Source: Dermacentor variabilis
Taxonomy: Eukaryota; Arthropoda; Arachnida; Ixodida; Ixodidae
Length of the DNA: 64,000 nucleotides
Assembly: GCF_050947875.1 (NCBI RefSeq)
Contig: NC_134572.1
Location: 129,564,105 to 129,628,104, forward strand
Direction: 5' to 3'
Part shown: positions 51,121 through 62,620 of the stretch, one piece after another
Layout: each line of letters begins with the position of its first letter
Position numbering within the stretch: position 1 is the stretch's first letter
The notes under the pieces: generated by a model
What the model was told of the DNA's origin: nothing
Seen by the model: the letters and a program-made list of their open reading frames with translations, nothing else
Database searches by the model: none
Translations under genes and position numbers: made by a program

Positions 51121-52721
51121 CTGCCTGTGCACCGGCCAGTGTCACAAATTTTAGCAGTGTATAACGTTCATGAAGAAGAACATTTTTCGATTTAAGTGTA
51201 ACAGCCGAGCTGATTTTAATATTGTGATTGCCCCCTTTTTTTCAGGTTGAAGAGCAACATCAATCGGGATGGCTGTGGGTATAGACGGCGAGCTCAGTTA
51301 GACTATCTCCATTTATTCAGGGGCTCCGAGGCTGGGCATTATAGGCTCAGAGTAGGAATGAAGAAGGTGTTCCCTATGTAGGCTGCGGCTGCAACGTTCC
51401 TGAGCTCACTTGGTTCTCGGAAGGAACAGGTGGCGCACGCGCAATACACTGAACTCAGTGCTGCAGGATTTGCGTGGCGTGAGTATACCGCGATACACAG
51501 CGCAAGAACATGGCGGCGCCCATGTGCCAGCTGCTTCCATGCATTTGGATTTGAATTCGCGGCCTTGCTACTGTTCGTCGCAACAGCATAAATGAAAAAA
51601 AAGCAGTTTTCGCTCGGCCTTATCAAACTTCGAAAAAAAAAGAAAACTGAAGTATTAGCGTTGTTTCGTCGTTATTACTCAGATAAGCAGTCTGTTTTGA
51701 TGCTGCTATGTCTAACAGGCGCCGCCATTTTGCCAAAAATGCATTGATTTTTATCTCTGTAGCAGATGGTGGTTCGGTATATTTTACACTGACAGTCACC
51801 CGCAAGTGACAGTTATGGCGACGCCTGAATCACTTGGCGACGCCCTCGAGGCAAAAGCCTCCTCGAGACCATGCGTCAGCTTAGGTCGTTCATTCACGAG
51901 AACGGTGGGAAACTATTACATTTTAAAGGGTGTATTACTACGCGCATCATCCTGTCGCCGCACCGAGTATAGGGTGCCGCAAGTGAGGCGATTCCAGCCT
52001 GTGCACTGAAAAACGCCCGCCCTTGAACCGCTGGTCACGGATGCAAAGGAATTCGAGCGAGACCGCGCGACAGCGGGAAAGTCGTGGGGCAAGGATTTGA
52101 CCGTGCGTGTATGTGGCGCGCATGTTGAACGTGCAGACTCTTAAAAGCTGCGGGAAATCAGAGCCTTGTAGTTTATGTCCCGACTAGGCAAAGCACGGAT
52201 CAAAGTTGAATGTCCGGCTCGAGAATGGAGTCTGTACGTATTTATTTGAAGCTTGTCACTATACCAGAAAAAATATAATAGAAAACGTCTCCGCATGATG
52301 CAGGGGTCAACGATCAACAAGATAGGGCTGTGCGCAACGGCAGGTAAGAAGTCATTGGTCAAGCGAACACGGTAAGACCGGTGTGCCGTTTCCATTAATG
52401 ACAAAAAAAGGCACAGTTTTCAGTGCACGCAGCGTTATTTGAGAACCCTGTCAGGAAAGTGTAGTCGGCTAAATTGCAAGAATAACCGTGCAAGCAAGCG
52501 CTGAGGCAGCGCGCGTCACCTAATTCTCTTGGGATGGCAAATAACTACGCGAAATAAAAGTCTCAAAAATGCATAAATAATCAAAGCGGAAATAAAATCA
52601 CACGTCATCTGCCCTCGAAGTATAGCCGTAGATTGCTGGCGTCAAAGATGCAGCCACATAGAGCGCTCGAGAGCCCAAACACGCAATACTCTCGTATACA
52701 CTTATAAATCTTCGTTCATTT
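51121..52721. other. No gene recognised
   Basis: Intergenic DNA with short frames only. Confidence 0.4.
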
Positions 52722-52845
52722 TCACGCCAACGCCTTGATCTGATTGTGACGCACGCCGTAGTGGTGGACTGAGGATTAATTTTGACGTTCGTTAACGTGC
52801 ATGTAAGTCTAAGCGCGCGAGCGTTTTTGCATTCTGCACCTGTTA
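52722..52845 (-). mobile_element. SINE fragment (Ruka-like), body region
   Basis: The + strand shows the inverse of the SINE body: GACGCACGCCGTAGTGG, GGATTAATTTTGACG, GTTAACGTGCATGTAAGTCT and GCGTTTTTGCATTCTGC. It is diverged, with no tRNA-like head. Confidence 0.55.
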
Positions 52846-54264
52846 ATAACCTCGGCCTCCTTCGGACGCACACGAAACCGGACACGAGGCTATATGTTCT
52901 CTGACTATGCGGCTATAGCCTTCGACCCGCTGAGGGAACACTACTATGTTGTCAGAATGGAAGCACGGATACGACTTTCACCTTATCGCAAACCTTGATC
53001 AGAGCTAATCGAAGCCCCTCGAATGCCACTGGCTTAATTAGACAGCTGTATACATGCGGCCAGATTTATATATGCAGCTTCCGCCCCAGGTTCTGTCGTT
53101 AAGCTTCGGAATATGCGATTTTGAACAAATCTTTGTGTCTAAATACGATAACGGAAAAAGAAAAAAGAAAGTGACACATTCGTGACTTAAGAAGGGTGCG
53201 TGGCGCAAGGTTATTACCAACAGAAGGTAATGAGAAGTGACAGAAGAGCGCCGTATACTCGCAACCGCAGTGCTGTACGTATATCCACGCACTAATAACG
53301 TGAGCCTAAATCCTTCGTTTTGCTAGAGAAGCCTCCAAAATTTAACGATTCCTATAAGCTCCCCCTTTAAACACTGCGGGCTTAATAGGACGAAAAAACA
53401 GCGAGAACGGCAGACCCCGACTGTTCGCAGCCTTGAGTCATTTTCAACGATAAGCCGCTTTACCTTGAAGCTGTTTGAGCTCGCATCACTGCTTCCCCTG
53501 CTTCTGCACGGGCTTAGATCGTCTTCACTGAGGCCCTTTCGGAGCTCTCTGGCTCCATCCGGAGTCGACTCTCCCGCAGCTTCTGTGAAAGCCTCATTCT
53601 TTAAGCGGCCCTAAATTACGCCAACTTACTTACATCATTATAGGTAGCCCGTCGTGTTCTTGAAACTTTTGCAATTCATGGCTGTAAGCTTGAGGCTTCC
53701 TCCATCGAATACATTATCTCCTTGTCTTTTCTAATTCGCCCATGACGCCAATTAAAGCTGAGGCGAAACGAGCGTGTCGTTAATTGCCATCTTTAACAAC
53801 TTTTTGCCCCAAATATGGTTGTATCTAATTTCTGAAAAAATGAACAGTTATCATTTAAGAAACTTGACACTTCCCATTCGAAATCTTATCTCAGTATCCT
53901 TACCTGTTATTTCTCCGTGACATGTTACGTACGTTAACTACAGATGCCGTGTTTCTTAAGGCCTAAATTGTTCTAACAATTCAACCCACAATAATACAAA
54001 CAGAGTATAAAAAAACTTGCCTGTAGACGTGCTGTCTACACGCATAGAATAAATTTTATCGAGTAATTTTTGATTGTGTGATTAGATATCTGGCGGACGT
54101 GCTGTTTCGCACAGAAACCACACCTGCTTCGAATCTCCAATCATGGTTGCTTATATGAACTTTCATTTGTTTGAATTTGTTTTTCATTTGAACGCCCGCA
54201 TTTTTCAAATTATAAAGCGCGCTTAAGCACCTTACGTGCTTCTGTTTTATTATGTCTTTTGAAA

Positions 54265-54272
<8 letters not shown>
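52846..54272. other. No gene recognised
   Basis: Intergenic, AT-rich towards the right. Confidence 0.4.

Positions 54273-54322
<50 letters not shown>
54273..54322. repeat. (AT)n microsatellite
   Basis: About 25 AT units preceded by (AC)4. Tyr-Ile frames across it are artefacts. Confidence 0.95.
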
Positions 54323-54325
<3 letters not shown>

Positions 54326-54339
54326 AAGCGAGGAGCAGT

Positions 54340-54500
54340 CTGTCAACTGCCACCGGAAGGGGGAAGACAACGCCTGCCTCCTCTTGAGAGAGAGGTGGCA
54401 GCAACACGGAAATGGAAGATAGGAAGAAGGGGAGGGAAGACGAAAGAGAGAGCAACATGGCAAATCTCACAAATTAAGCCCAACACAGACAGTACAGGTC
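54340..54500. repeat. Dispersed repeat fragment (CAACTGCCACC type), copy 2
   Basis: CAACTGCCACCGGAAGGGGG, ACGCCTGCCTCC and TTGAGAGAGAGG match the arrangement at 17863-17910. It is non-coding. Confidence 0.45.
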
Positions 54501-54689
54501 CCACACAGTATAGGGGTTGGCAACTGCAGGTTACGCCACTAAAGAATGTCGAAGTAAACGAAATATTTACTCAGGTCCTATCACTCGAAAACAGCAATGG
54601 GCTACAAACGTGAATTAAAGTTAGTTACTTTTATAAAGGTAAGTAGGGCGCGCTGAGCCTGATCGCATCGAGACGCACAACCACATGGA

Positions 54690-55172
54690 GAGAGAGAAAA
54701 AAAACCTTTATTTTTACGCCAGCGTCCGGCGCTCACCTCTGGTCGGTCAGCTACTAGTCCTCACCCAACACGTATCTGACGTGCTGGATAAGCACCGGCA
54801 GGAGATTGTTAGCTGCATGGAGTGGTGGAGCGAGCCAGTCCGTCCATGATCGTGGCTGGATGTTAGCGGGAATGGCGGATAGGGCGGACTGCAGATTGGG
54901 TTGAGTGTGAGGGCAATGCCATAGACAATGCTCTAGAGACGAATATTCCATGCAGTTCGGGCATTTTGGTGGCCCAGGTAGGCGCTGAATATAGTGACCG
55001 AAAAACAATCGTCGAGTGTTGGACACCGCAGGCAAGGAGGTGATAGTCCGTCACTAGTGGCATGCGCTGTGCACTGAAAGCGGGACACTCCATTATCAGG
55101 GGCAGAAGTGTCACGCAGCAGCCGCGAGACGTATGCGATGGACTGACCACACGTCATTGTCCGTATAAACAT
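54690..55172 (-). mobile_element. 3' end of a LINE with C-terminal zinc-like module
   Basis: The - strand reads TRRLFFGHYIQRLPGPPKCP, then CMEYSSLEHCLWHCPHTQPN and LQSALSAIPANIQP, a CxxC...HC...C module comparable to I/R1-type LINE C-termini, ending at a stop near 54754. Upstream the frame shifts (HATSDY..., HLLACGVQHSTIVFRSLYS). The 3' end has AATAAAGG followed by T and CT runs on the - strand (54690-54720). It is 5'-truncated at the foldback starting at 55174. Confidence 0.6.
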
Positions 55173-55173
55173 T

Positions 55174-55595
55174 CGCACACGTTTACACAGCCAACCCTTA
55201 GCTTGAGCAGTTGCACTCTAGCGCGTCGAGGCAAGACTCGACCGCGAACCAGGGGCGGGAACATTCCATTTGCGACGCGCTAGTCTGGATGCTGCTTGAG
55301 TAGTTGGCAACGAATCAGCAGACGAGCGTCATCAATCTTGCACAAAATTTCAGGGCAGACGCAGTCGTTCCGCTTGGCTGGATTCAACTTGCGCTCATAA
55401 CTACTATGTCTGCCCTGAAATTTTATTTAAGCTTGATGGCGCTCGGTGTCCTTATTGATTGCCACTTACTCAAGCAGCATCCAGACAAGGGCGTCGCAAA
55501 TGGAACGTTCCCGCCCAGCGTTCGTGGTCGAGGCTTGCCTCGACGCGCTAGAGGGCAACTGCTCAAGCTAAGGGTTGGCTGTGTGAACGTGTGCG
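55174..55595. mobile_element. 422-bp foldback element
   Basis: CGCACACGTTTACACAGCCA, ACCCTTAGCTTGAGCAGTTG, CGCGTCGAGGCAAG, AACATTCCATTTGCGACG, GGATGCTGCTTGAGTAGT and AAATTTCAGGGCAGAC on the left are mirrored in inverse order on the right, ending GTGTGCG at 55595. The arms are about 185 bp each with scattered mismatches, around a ~45-bp centre (GCAGTCGTTCCGCTTGGCTG and following). No target duplication is obvious. The long + frame (55304-55771) across the right arm is not a gene. Confidence 0.85.
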
Positions 55596-56390
55596 TGCTT
55601 TTGAATCAAGCATTAATCACGCGGAACAAGTTTAGCATCGGTGAGGGAAATAAAGGCCTTAAAATCATTGTTGCCCCAACACTCCACGCTTTGAAAACTC
55701 CTATGCAATCCTTTACAGACTCCCTCAACGGTATCCGACGGCAATATGATGATGACATGACGATGGCATAAATGCGACATGGCGACGACGTCATCCCGAC
55801 GACACAATAACGACAACGGCGAGAGCATCACGGCTATAATCAACACCTCCTAGATAGCACAAGGCCGGTGCATTTCGATCCATGACGTCATGATATCTCG
55901 CCCGACTGCCACAGGACCTAATGGGGATGCATGACGTCACCGCTTTCGTCACCCTGGGCTTGGCAATGGAAATTTCGGTCCAAGTAGCATGAAGTAATAA
56001 AGCAGAGTGCACAGGTCCGCTATCCAGGAGGCGTTGCGTACTGGTACACCCCTATCATGACCGTCAACAGGACAGCGACGGCACGTCGCTTTTGCGAGAG
56101 GAACGATAAGAATAACCACTAGATTGAAAGCTGGGCTGCAAGGGTCTCCTGTATGGCGCACCATCTGTGTTGAATGAGCGCATTGTGTACGAATGGTCTC
56201 AGAAATACATGCACAGAAGCAACAATTCTCCGAGCATGTGTCACACACATTACAACCTCCGTAGCACGTGTTCGTTGTCTTAATGAGCCGCTAAAGAGAA
56301 ACAATCAATGAAACTATACGATAACCACTCTCGAAAAGCGCCGTCTTCCTTTACAGCTGTGGTAAACGCTTCTTTAATGAACGAGAAAGT
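55596..56390. other. No gene recognised; short GATGACGA-type stretch
   Basis: At 55745-55820 the sequence (ATGATGATGACATGACGATG, CGACATGGCGACGACG, ACAACGGCGAGAGC) resembles the satellite at 2250-3530. The rest is unassigned. Confidence 0.45.
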
Positions 56391-56392
56391 GA

Positions 56393-56620
56393 CCCGCCGC
56401 GGCGGCTTAACGGCTACGGTGCTGCGCTGCTAAGCACAAGGTCGCGGGATGGAATCCCGGCCGCGGCGATCACATTTCGATGTGCGACGAAACGGAAGAA
56501 CGCTCGTGTCCCGTGCATTGGAGCCAAGTTAAAAATCCCCTGGTGGTCGAAATTGATCCGTAGTCCCCCACTACGGCGCGCATCATAATCAAATCGTGGA
56601 TTTGACACGTCAAACCTCGG
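56393..56620 (+). mobile_element. tRNA-derived SINE (Ruka-like), near full length
   Basis: The tRNA-like head has CGGCTTAACGGCTACGG (A-box region) and CGCGGGATGGAATCCCGG (B-box region, a variant of GGTTCGAATCC). It is followed by the body: CACATTTCGATGTGCGACGA, GTTAAAAATCCCCTGGTGG, TAGTCCCCCACTACGGCGCG and CATCATAATCAAATCGTGG. It is the most complete of the SINE copies here and moderately diverged. Confidence 0.7.
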
Positions 56621-57740
56621 AATTCAGTTCAAAGGAGAAAGTAAAGACAAAACTTATCTTTCTCTTCTTCCTCTTCACCGTTGCCTCAGCGCCTATGATG
56701 TCATCGTGACGTCGCGGATACAGTGGCAGTTTTGCGTACTTGCGTTGCTTTTCTGCACGAAAAGAAGTTCATAAAGCTTGCGAGGTTGAGCCCAAGTTCA
56801 ATTTGTAATAGAACGCAACTCTTACTCACCCATTAACCCAATTCAGCCAAATGCCGCCAAAGCATATGACGCAAAGGGGAGTAGTCCACGGATTTCAAGA
56901 TGGCGTCGCCCCCTGTCTTTGGATTTTACTTCTCTTCTCGCGCAGCAAGTCTCAACTCCCGTGAAGGGTGACCTATCCTTTGAAGCCGAAAGTCTACTGT
57001 ACTATGCTAACTTAATAGTTCTCTTCGGCATCAGCTGGACTTACGGGCAAAAGGAGCTGCGTTCATTATTGATCACGGTGCAGTCACCACAAACCGCGCA
57101 ATTGACGAGGCAAGAAACCGCTCCCTCTTTACCCTTCCTACCACCCTAACGAATGAAAAAAAAATAACAGAACGAAGAAACAAAACAATAAAAACGTGAG
57201 AAATGCGGTTTCGGTGGTTTGCCGCTCCTACGAAACGCACGGTTTCGAAATAGCGCACGCTGCGGACGCTCTTCGCTCTGTGATAAATGGCTCTGGTAAA
57301 ATTCTTTCTTTTCTTTTTAATTTTTCGCCTATAGCTCTCTGGAAACAGCAGCCTGCAGATCGCGCGCTGCGCTCGCAAATCTTGCCGGCCAGTCGGACCG
57401 CAAATCTTGCAGAAACGTGCTCGAGCGCTTTTACCTGTGAGCGCTCTTACATAGCGCACCGAATTGCATAAACCCTCTTTATAGCGCAGTGCATTCCGAG
57501 GCCAGAAAACGAGCAGGCAAAGAAACAAACTGTTTTAAAAAGAAATGAAAAGAAAAAGGAAACGGAAAAGTGAAAGGCAAGTAAGTACAAGAGTGCAACC
57601 CGCATATGGTAGAATATACAGGAGAGAAAAAAAAAAGAGAGAGAAAAGACAACTGTAAGTGAGCGCGAAAGTGTCTCGTTTTCTTTTTTTCTTTTCAGTT
57701 TCTCTCTTTTTTTTTAAGTCTTTCTGATTTTTTTTTGTCG
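56621..57740. other. No gene recognised
   Basis: Intergenic DNA. Purine-rich A/G runs occur at 57540-57660 and T-rich runs at 57680-57735. The 151-codon - frame (57073-57528) has no recognisable domain. Confidence 0.4.
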
Positions 57741-58810
57741 TACTACTTTCTCCCGCGCACCACTCCCGACACTGTGATGTGAGGCTCCCGCTCAAGGCAG
57801 TTCAGCGCCGTACATATCCGTCCGACCCGCCGCTGGCACGGACGCGCGCAAGTGTGTACAGGCGCGCGAGCTGCGTGACCGACGAGTTGCAGCAGTGCGT
57901 GTCCGGCTCCGAGCACACCTTGGGGGAGCTTCACTCGAAACGCCTGCAGCGGTGGAACAGCATCGACCGCAGACCTGCACACACGCGAACGCAAGCGGAA
58001 AGAGCGCGCTGCCACACACCGTGGCGAGTGCCAGGGCCGAGAACGCGCGCCGGCGCTCTCGCATCCGCGCGCACGGTTTTCGCCCTTCAGTCGCGCGAGA
58101 ACCTCGAAATCGGCAGCGCAGGCAGCGCAAGCAGAGCGTGGTGGTGGCGCCCGACCAGCGAGGGGTTTCGCCGCAATAATAAAAACGATGACTAGTGGCG
58201 AAGCCCAGTGCGCAGGCGTATACACGCAGGCAGGCAGCACACTCACTCTCTCCCTGAAGCGTTCACACGCACGCACACACACACACGCACGCACGCACAT
58301 GTGTCTATGCAGGCTGTTTCTTGGTTAGTCTCGCAGACTGCTTTATTTTTGTTTTGTTTGTTTGCGGTGCACCGGCGCCAGTGGGCAAGAAGAAAACTAA
58401 GAGAAAGACGACGACGAGTGAGAGATGAGGGGCGGGAGATGCCATTCTTTATTCATGCCCGCCGCTGCGCTGTCAGGCATCCACCGCGTCGGCGTCATAG
58501 CAGCCTGGCCGCTTCGTGCTGCCGCCGCGTGAGCGAGGCGTCGTCACGCACCGTGCGGTAACGTGATTACCCCCCGATTAATTTGACAACAGACGCGGCG
58601 GCCGCCGCCGCGCGATGTGCCGGACGAGTGCGAGGGTCCGCCCGAGGGGGGGAAGCGCCACGACGTGGGGTGCCAGCGGCGGGCGGCGAATTCGGAAGGG
58701 TCCGCCGCGCGTGGCAGCAGTCAGAGCCAAAAAAGCGCAGATAAGCGCCGCTAATAGGGAAACCGCCCGCGCGTGTCCTGCCACGTCTGGCGCGCGCTAG
58801 CGCTGCCGAG
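57741..58810. other. GC-rich, CG-dense island; possible promoter or first-exon region
   Basis: This kilobase is markedly richer in GC and CG dinucleotides than its surroundings, with long overlapping frames in several directions (57743-58300 on -, 57779-58195 on +), as expected from composition alone. It also contains a short CA tract (58265-58300). It could be a CpG-rich 5' region of a gene whose coding exons lie outside the window, or a GC-rich repeat. Confidence 0.3.
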
Positions 58811-59600
58811 AGGGGGTCGCGGCACGGTTTTTCTCTTTTCTTGCCTTTTTTTCTTCTTTTCTGTTTTCTTTAACCGCACTCAGCGATCGGACGATCTCCA
58901 GGCACGGACGACGTGCCAGTGCGGAACAACTTTGGCAGCGCGCGGCTTTTTCCTTCGACGTCGCGAGGGCGCACAGGCGAGAAGTTTTACTGCAGGCAAA
59001 TAGCTCCGCAGGCGAATAGTAGTTCCCCGTGCCTGGTATACCCTGGACTATAGTCGCTGGATGATGTCATATTTTATAGCGGTTTTCGCGCTCGATTAGC
59101 GCTTTAGCTGTTTAGGGAAGACGGAAGCGTCTATTTACTGACTACCAAAGCACTCGATTGGGTGAGCCGCTTGCCGTCTGGTGCGGCGATTACGAAACTG
59201 GCGTCGCAAGCGGAGTCGCCAATTAGGCCCGACGGGCCCATGTGTGGCGCTTAGGAGCAGTAAAGAAAAAAATGAAATTGAGCTCGCTAACTCCTGTCTA
59301 TTCTTTCAAATGCGACGTCATTTACTGAATACGAAACTTTAGTTTCGCGTCTCATGTGCACTCGTACAAAACTTTCCATTCGTCGCTGCCTTCGAAGCCG
59401 CAAAGAAAAAAAAATACCAAAAGCGAGCGCTCCTATATAATGCTGATCCAATCCAAAGTACTGTAAACTATAAGGTCAAACAACTTTAATAGGCTTATCA
59501 TGCAATGTGGACATCCAGGGACTTCGCAAGGGGAACTGTGATCTCCCTCTGTGGTCGTTCTACATATCGTCACTACAAAGACAGGTCGACAAACTCCCTG
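58811..59600. other. No gene recognised
   Basis: Intergenic DNA without notable structure. Confidence 0.4.
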
Positions 59601-59745
59601 ATGAGTCGACTTACTCAGATTCAGCCAGACGCGTGAGTTTGAGTCCTAGTGAGTCCGACTGAGTAGAATTTTAGTGAGTCTGAGTCCGAGTGAGCCCTAT
59701 AGATTTTAGCAAAAAGTATATTTATGGGTGATTCTGAGTGGGTTT
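59600..59745. repeat. Degenerate GAGTCCGAGTGA-type repeat
   Basis: GATGAGTCGACTTACTCAGA, GTGAGTTTGAGTCCTAGTGA, GTCCGACTGAGTAG, AGTGAGTCTGAGTCCGAGTG form an irregular 6-12 bp periodicity of GAGT with CCGA or CTGA. Confidence 0.6.
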
Positions 59746-59822
59746 CGTTTATTATGCCGACCAATGACTACGACTCAGGAGTCGTAGTTATTAGCTTTCT
59801 GCACGGGCAATGAACTCTTTTA

Positions 59823-59853
59823 ACAATAAAGCTTACCTCTCTCTATCTCTCCA
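59823..59853 (+). mobile_element. Probable retrotransposon 3' terminus
   Basis: AACAATAAAGCTTACCTCTC followed by TCTATCTCTCC has a polyadenylation signal and a CT tail like the LINE end at 54690 (opposite strand). No coding remnant was recognised upstream. Confidence 0.35.
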
Positions 59854-60001
59854 GAGTTGCTTTGGTATACCGAAACCCCAAGAAGTGAACGCTATCAGGC
59901 AACGTGTTGGGTGGGGTGCGTAGCCATAACTCCGATCACCTTGCGGTTTCTCGATTATGAGCGGGAACGATGACCATGCTGGGCCGGTAGCCGACACATC
60001 A

Positions 60002-60170
60002 GGGTACGTTTTCTGAGCCGATCACTTTTGGCAATACTATCGCCTAGGCCATCAGGCGCGCACTAATTGGCATGGTTGAGGGAAATCGGATGAGGTGATT
60101 AGCAGGTTGAGCACTACGTCACGCGAAGGCGATAGTATCGCCTAAAGTGATCGTCCCAGAGTACGTCCCC
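60002..60170. mobile_element. 169-bp MITE with ~45-bp terminal inverted repeats
   Basis: The left GGGTACGTTTTCTGAGCC, GATCACTTTTGGCAATACTA, TCGCCT is mirrored by AGGCGATAGTATCGCCTAAA, GTGATCGTCCCAGAGTACGT, CCCC. About 8 mismatches occur over 45 bp. The centre (about 75 bp) is not repeated. No target duplication was clear. Confidence 0.75.
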
Positions 60171-60209
60171 ACGTTGAATAAGTAATATTATTACAAATAT
60201 TTCTTCATG

Positions 60210-60482
60210 CATGTTTTTTTTGTCCTAAGGAAGGCACGCTCGGACCTTAAATAGCGAGGCACTGTTCTTATCAGCCCAGAAAGCCATTCGAGCTCTTCTA
60301 CAGTACCTGAAGGAGACAGACTTGAGAGCTTGACTTGAGACATGCTGCACCCAGCTGGGCGCATGTTAAAGTGTGGTCAAGACTCGTGTCTACTCTTTCT
60401 TTTTCACTTCCACACCTCCTCCCCACTTGTTGGTTAGCAAATTGTACAAAGTCTGGCTAACCTCCCTGCCTTTCCTTACTTT

Positions 60483-60536
<54 letters not shown>

Positions 60537-60711
60537 CTTTGTGCTATCGTACGCGAAAATGCCCTCCGCGACATAAGATTCACCCCGCCCTAATCTGACG
60601 CGCCCATGATGTTGCCGAGATCGTCACGGGTCCCCAGACTAGGTGACCCTCTCACTCCCTCCCTTCGCTTATACAAAATAAAAAAAATAGTTTCGCTTTC
60701 TCAATAAAAGT
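60210..60711 (+). mobile_element. LINE 3' end with (CT)n and polyadenylation signal
   Basis: The + strand encodes EARSDLNSEALFLSAQKAIR with ALLQYLKETDLRA and a stop at about 60329, resembling a LINE polyprotein C-terminus. A 3' UTR follows with a (TC)n tract at 60486-60533, then TCAATAAAAG directly before the CTCA array. I cannot place the family beyond its CTCA-type tail, shared with 3546 and 32531. Confidence 0.5.
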
Positions 60712-60866
60712 TCACTCACTCACTCACTCACTCACTCACTCACTCACTCACTCACTCACTCACTCACTCACTCACTCACTCACTCACTCACTCACTCACT
60801 CACTCACTCACTCACTCACTCACTCACTCCCTCACTCACTCACTCACTCACTCACTCACTCACTCA
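60712..60866. repeat. (CTCA)n tail array of a LINE
   Basis: About 38 units with one variant (CCCT near 60830), starting 3 bp after AATAAAAG. It matches the motif at 3807 and 32439. Confidence 0.95.
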
Positions 60867-61019
60867 GTGTCTGATTTAAGCACCGGTAAAGAAATGAAAC
60901 ATATTTCATACTTTATGCCGATCCCAGCATAGTGCAGGATGTAGAAGTGTAAGGTACGGTAAAGTGGGGGGGGGGGGGGAGCTGTGATCATAGGTTAGTG
61001 AAGTGTAGGATTTACCTGA

Positions 61020-62620
61020 ATATGAAGAGAGAAAGAGTAAAATTATTCAGGAAGAAACAGGCTAACCTAGACGCAGCAAGGGTAGAAGCAGACCAATTCA
61101 GGCTGGTGCTTGCAAACAAATTTGCAGCCTTAGAGAACAGCGAGATGAAGATGACATAGAGGTAATGAATGAAACCATAACTAGGCTGGCTCCAGACGCA
61201 GCAGTTGAAGTGGGAGGTAAGGCATCAAGGTAACCAGTAGGTAAGCTCTCCCAAGTAACAAGGGACCTAATAAAGAAACGATAAAGAATGAAGTGTCCAA
61301 CAAAGAAATCAGATAGAATTCGCAGAACTGTCAAAACTGATCAACAAGGAGAAAGTCAGGGATATTCGAAATTATAACGTGAGAAAGACTGAGGAAGCAA
61401 TAAAAAATGGACGCAGCATGAAATCAGTGAGAAGAAAACTTGCCATAGGACAAGCCATGATGTATGCACTGAAACATATACTAGCAAGGTAATATGATCA
61501 GCAATTCCAAAGATATCGTAAAAGCAGCGCAAGAATTCTATACTGACCTGTAAAGTACCCAGAACAGCCTCGGCTTCCAAAGAACTAGAAGAATGCCCAC
61601 ATTAAACTAATCCACGAAAAGGGAGACGTTAAAGAATTGAAGACTAATAGGCCCATTAGCTTACATTTAGTATTGTATAAAATATTCAAGGTAATTTCCA
61701 ATAAAGTTAGGGCAACCCTTGACTTCAGTCAACCAAGAGAACAGGCTGGCTTCAGGAAGGGATACTCTACAATGGATCACATTCATTTCATCAATCAGGT
61801 AATCGAGAAACAACCAGCCACTCTACATGGTTTTCATAGATTATGAAAAGACATTTGATTCAGTAAGAATACCAGCACTCATAGAGGCATTACGTAACCA
61901 ATGAGTACAGCGGGCGTACGTGGATATCTTGGAAAATATCTGCAAGGATTCCACAGCTGCATTGATTCTACACCAGAAAAGTTGAAAGATACCTATAAAG
62001 AAGGGGTTCCAGCAAGGAAACACAATCGCTCCAGTGCTATTCACTGCATGCTTGGAAGAAGTATGGAAGCTATTAAACTGGGAAGGCTTAGAAGTGAGGT
62101 TCAACGGCAAATATCTCAGCAAGCTTCGGTTTGCAGATGACATTGTCCTGTTCAGCAACACTGGGTACGAATTGTATCAAGTGATCGAGGACCTTAACAG
62201 AGAAAGTGTAAGAGTGTGGATAAAGATTATTACGCAGAAGGCAAAGGTAATGCTCAATAGCCTGACAAGGCAACAAGAGTTCAAGATCGCCAGTCAGCCT
62301 CTAGAGTCTGTGAAGGAGTGCGCTTACCTAAGTCATGAGAATGAAATCTACAGAAGAATAAAAATGGGTTGGAGTGCATACGGCAGACATTGCCAGATCC
62401 TGACTGGAAGCTTACCAGTACCATTGAAAAGAAAGGTGTACAATCAATGCATTCTAGCGTTGCTAACATATGGGGTAGAAAGTAGGAAGTTCACAAAGAA
62501 GTTCGAGAACAAGTTAACAACCACGCGAAGAGCGATGAAATGAAAAAATGTTAGGCGTAACGTTAAGATACCGGAAGAGAGCGGTGTGAATGAGAGAGCA
62601 AACGGGGATTTTGACCCAGT
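61020..62620 (+). mobile_element. RTE-like LINE remnant, reverse transcriptase
   Basis: The + strand shows, with many frameshifts: a linker (SKDIVKAAQEFYTDL at about 61510-61550), then after a deletion NRPISLHLVLYKIFKVISNK (61643-61702), FSQPREQAGFRKGYSTMDHI (61724-61783), FIDYEKTFDSVRIPALIEAL, IPIKKGFQQGN, LFTACLEEVWKLLNWEGLEV, the catalytic FADD (62130-62141), then VKECAYLSHENEIYRRIK, a thumb-like region and MLGVTLRYRKRA. The REQAGFR and DYEKAFDSV motifs are characteristic of the RTE clade. The QG(V)RQGD motif is decayed to KKGFQQGN. It is inactive. Confidence 0.8.

Noticed and set aside
55304..55771. 155-codon + frame
   Set aside because: It lies across the right arm of the 422-bp foldback.
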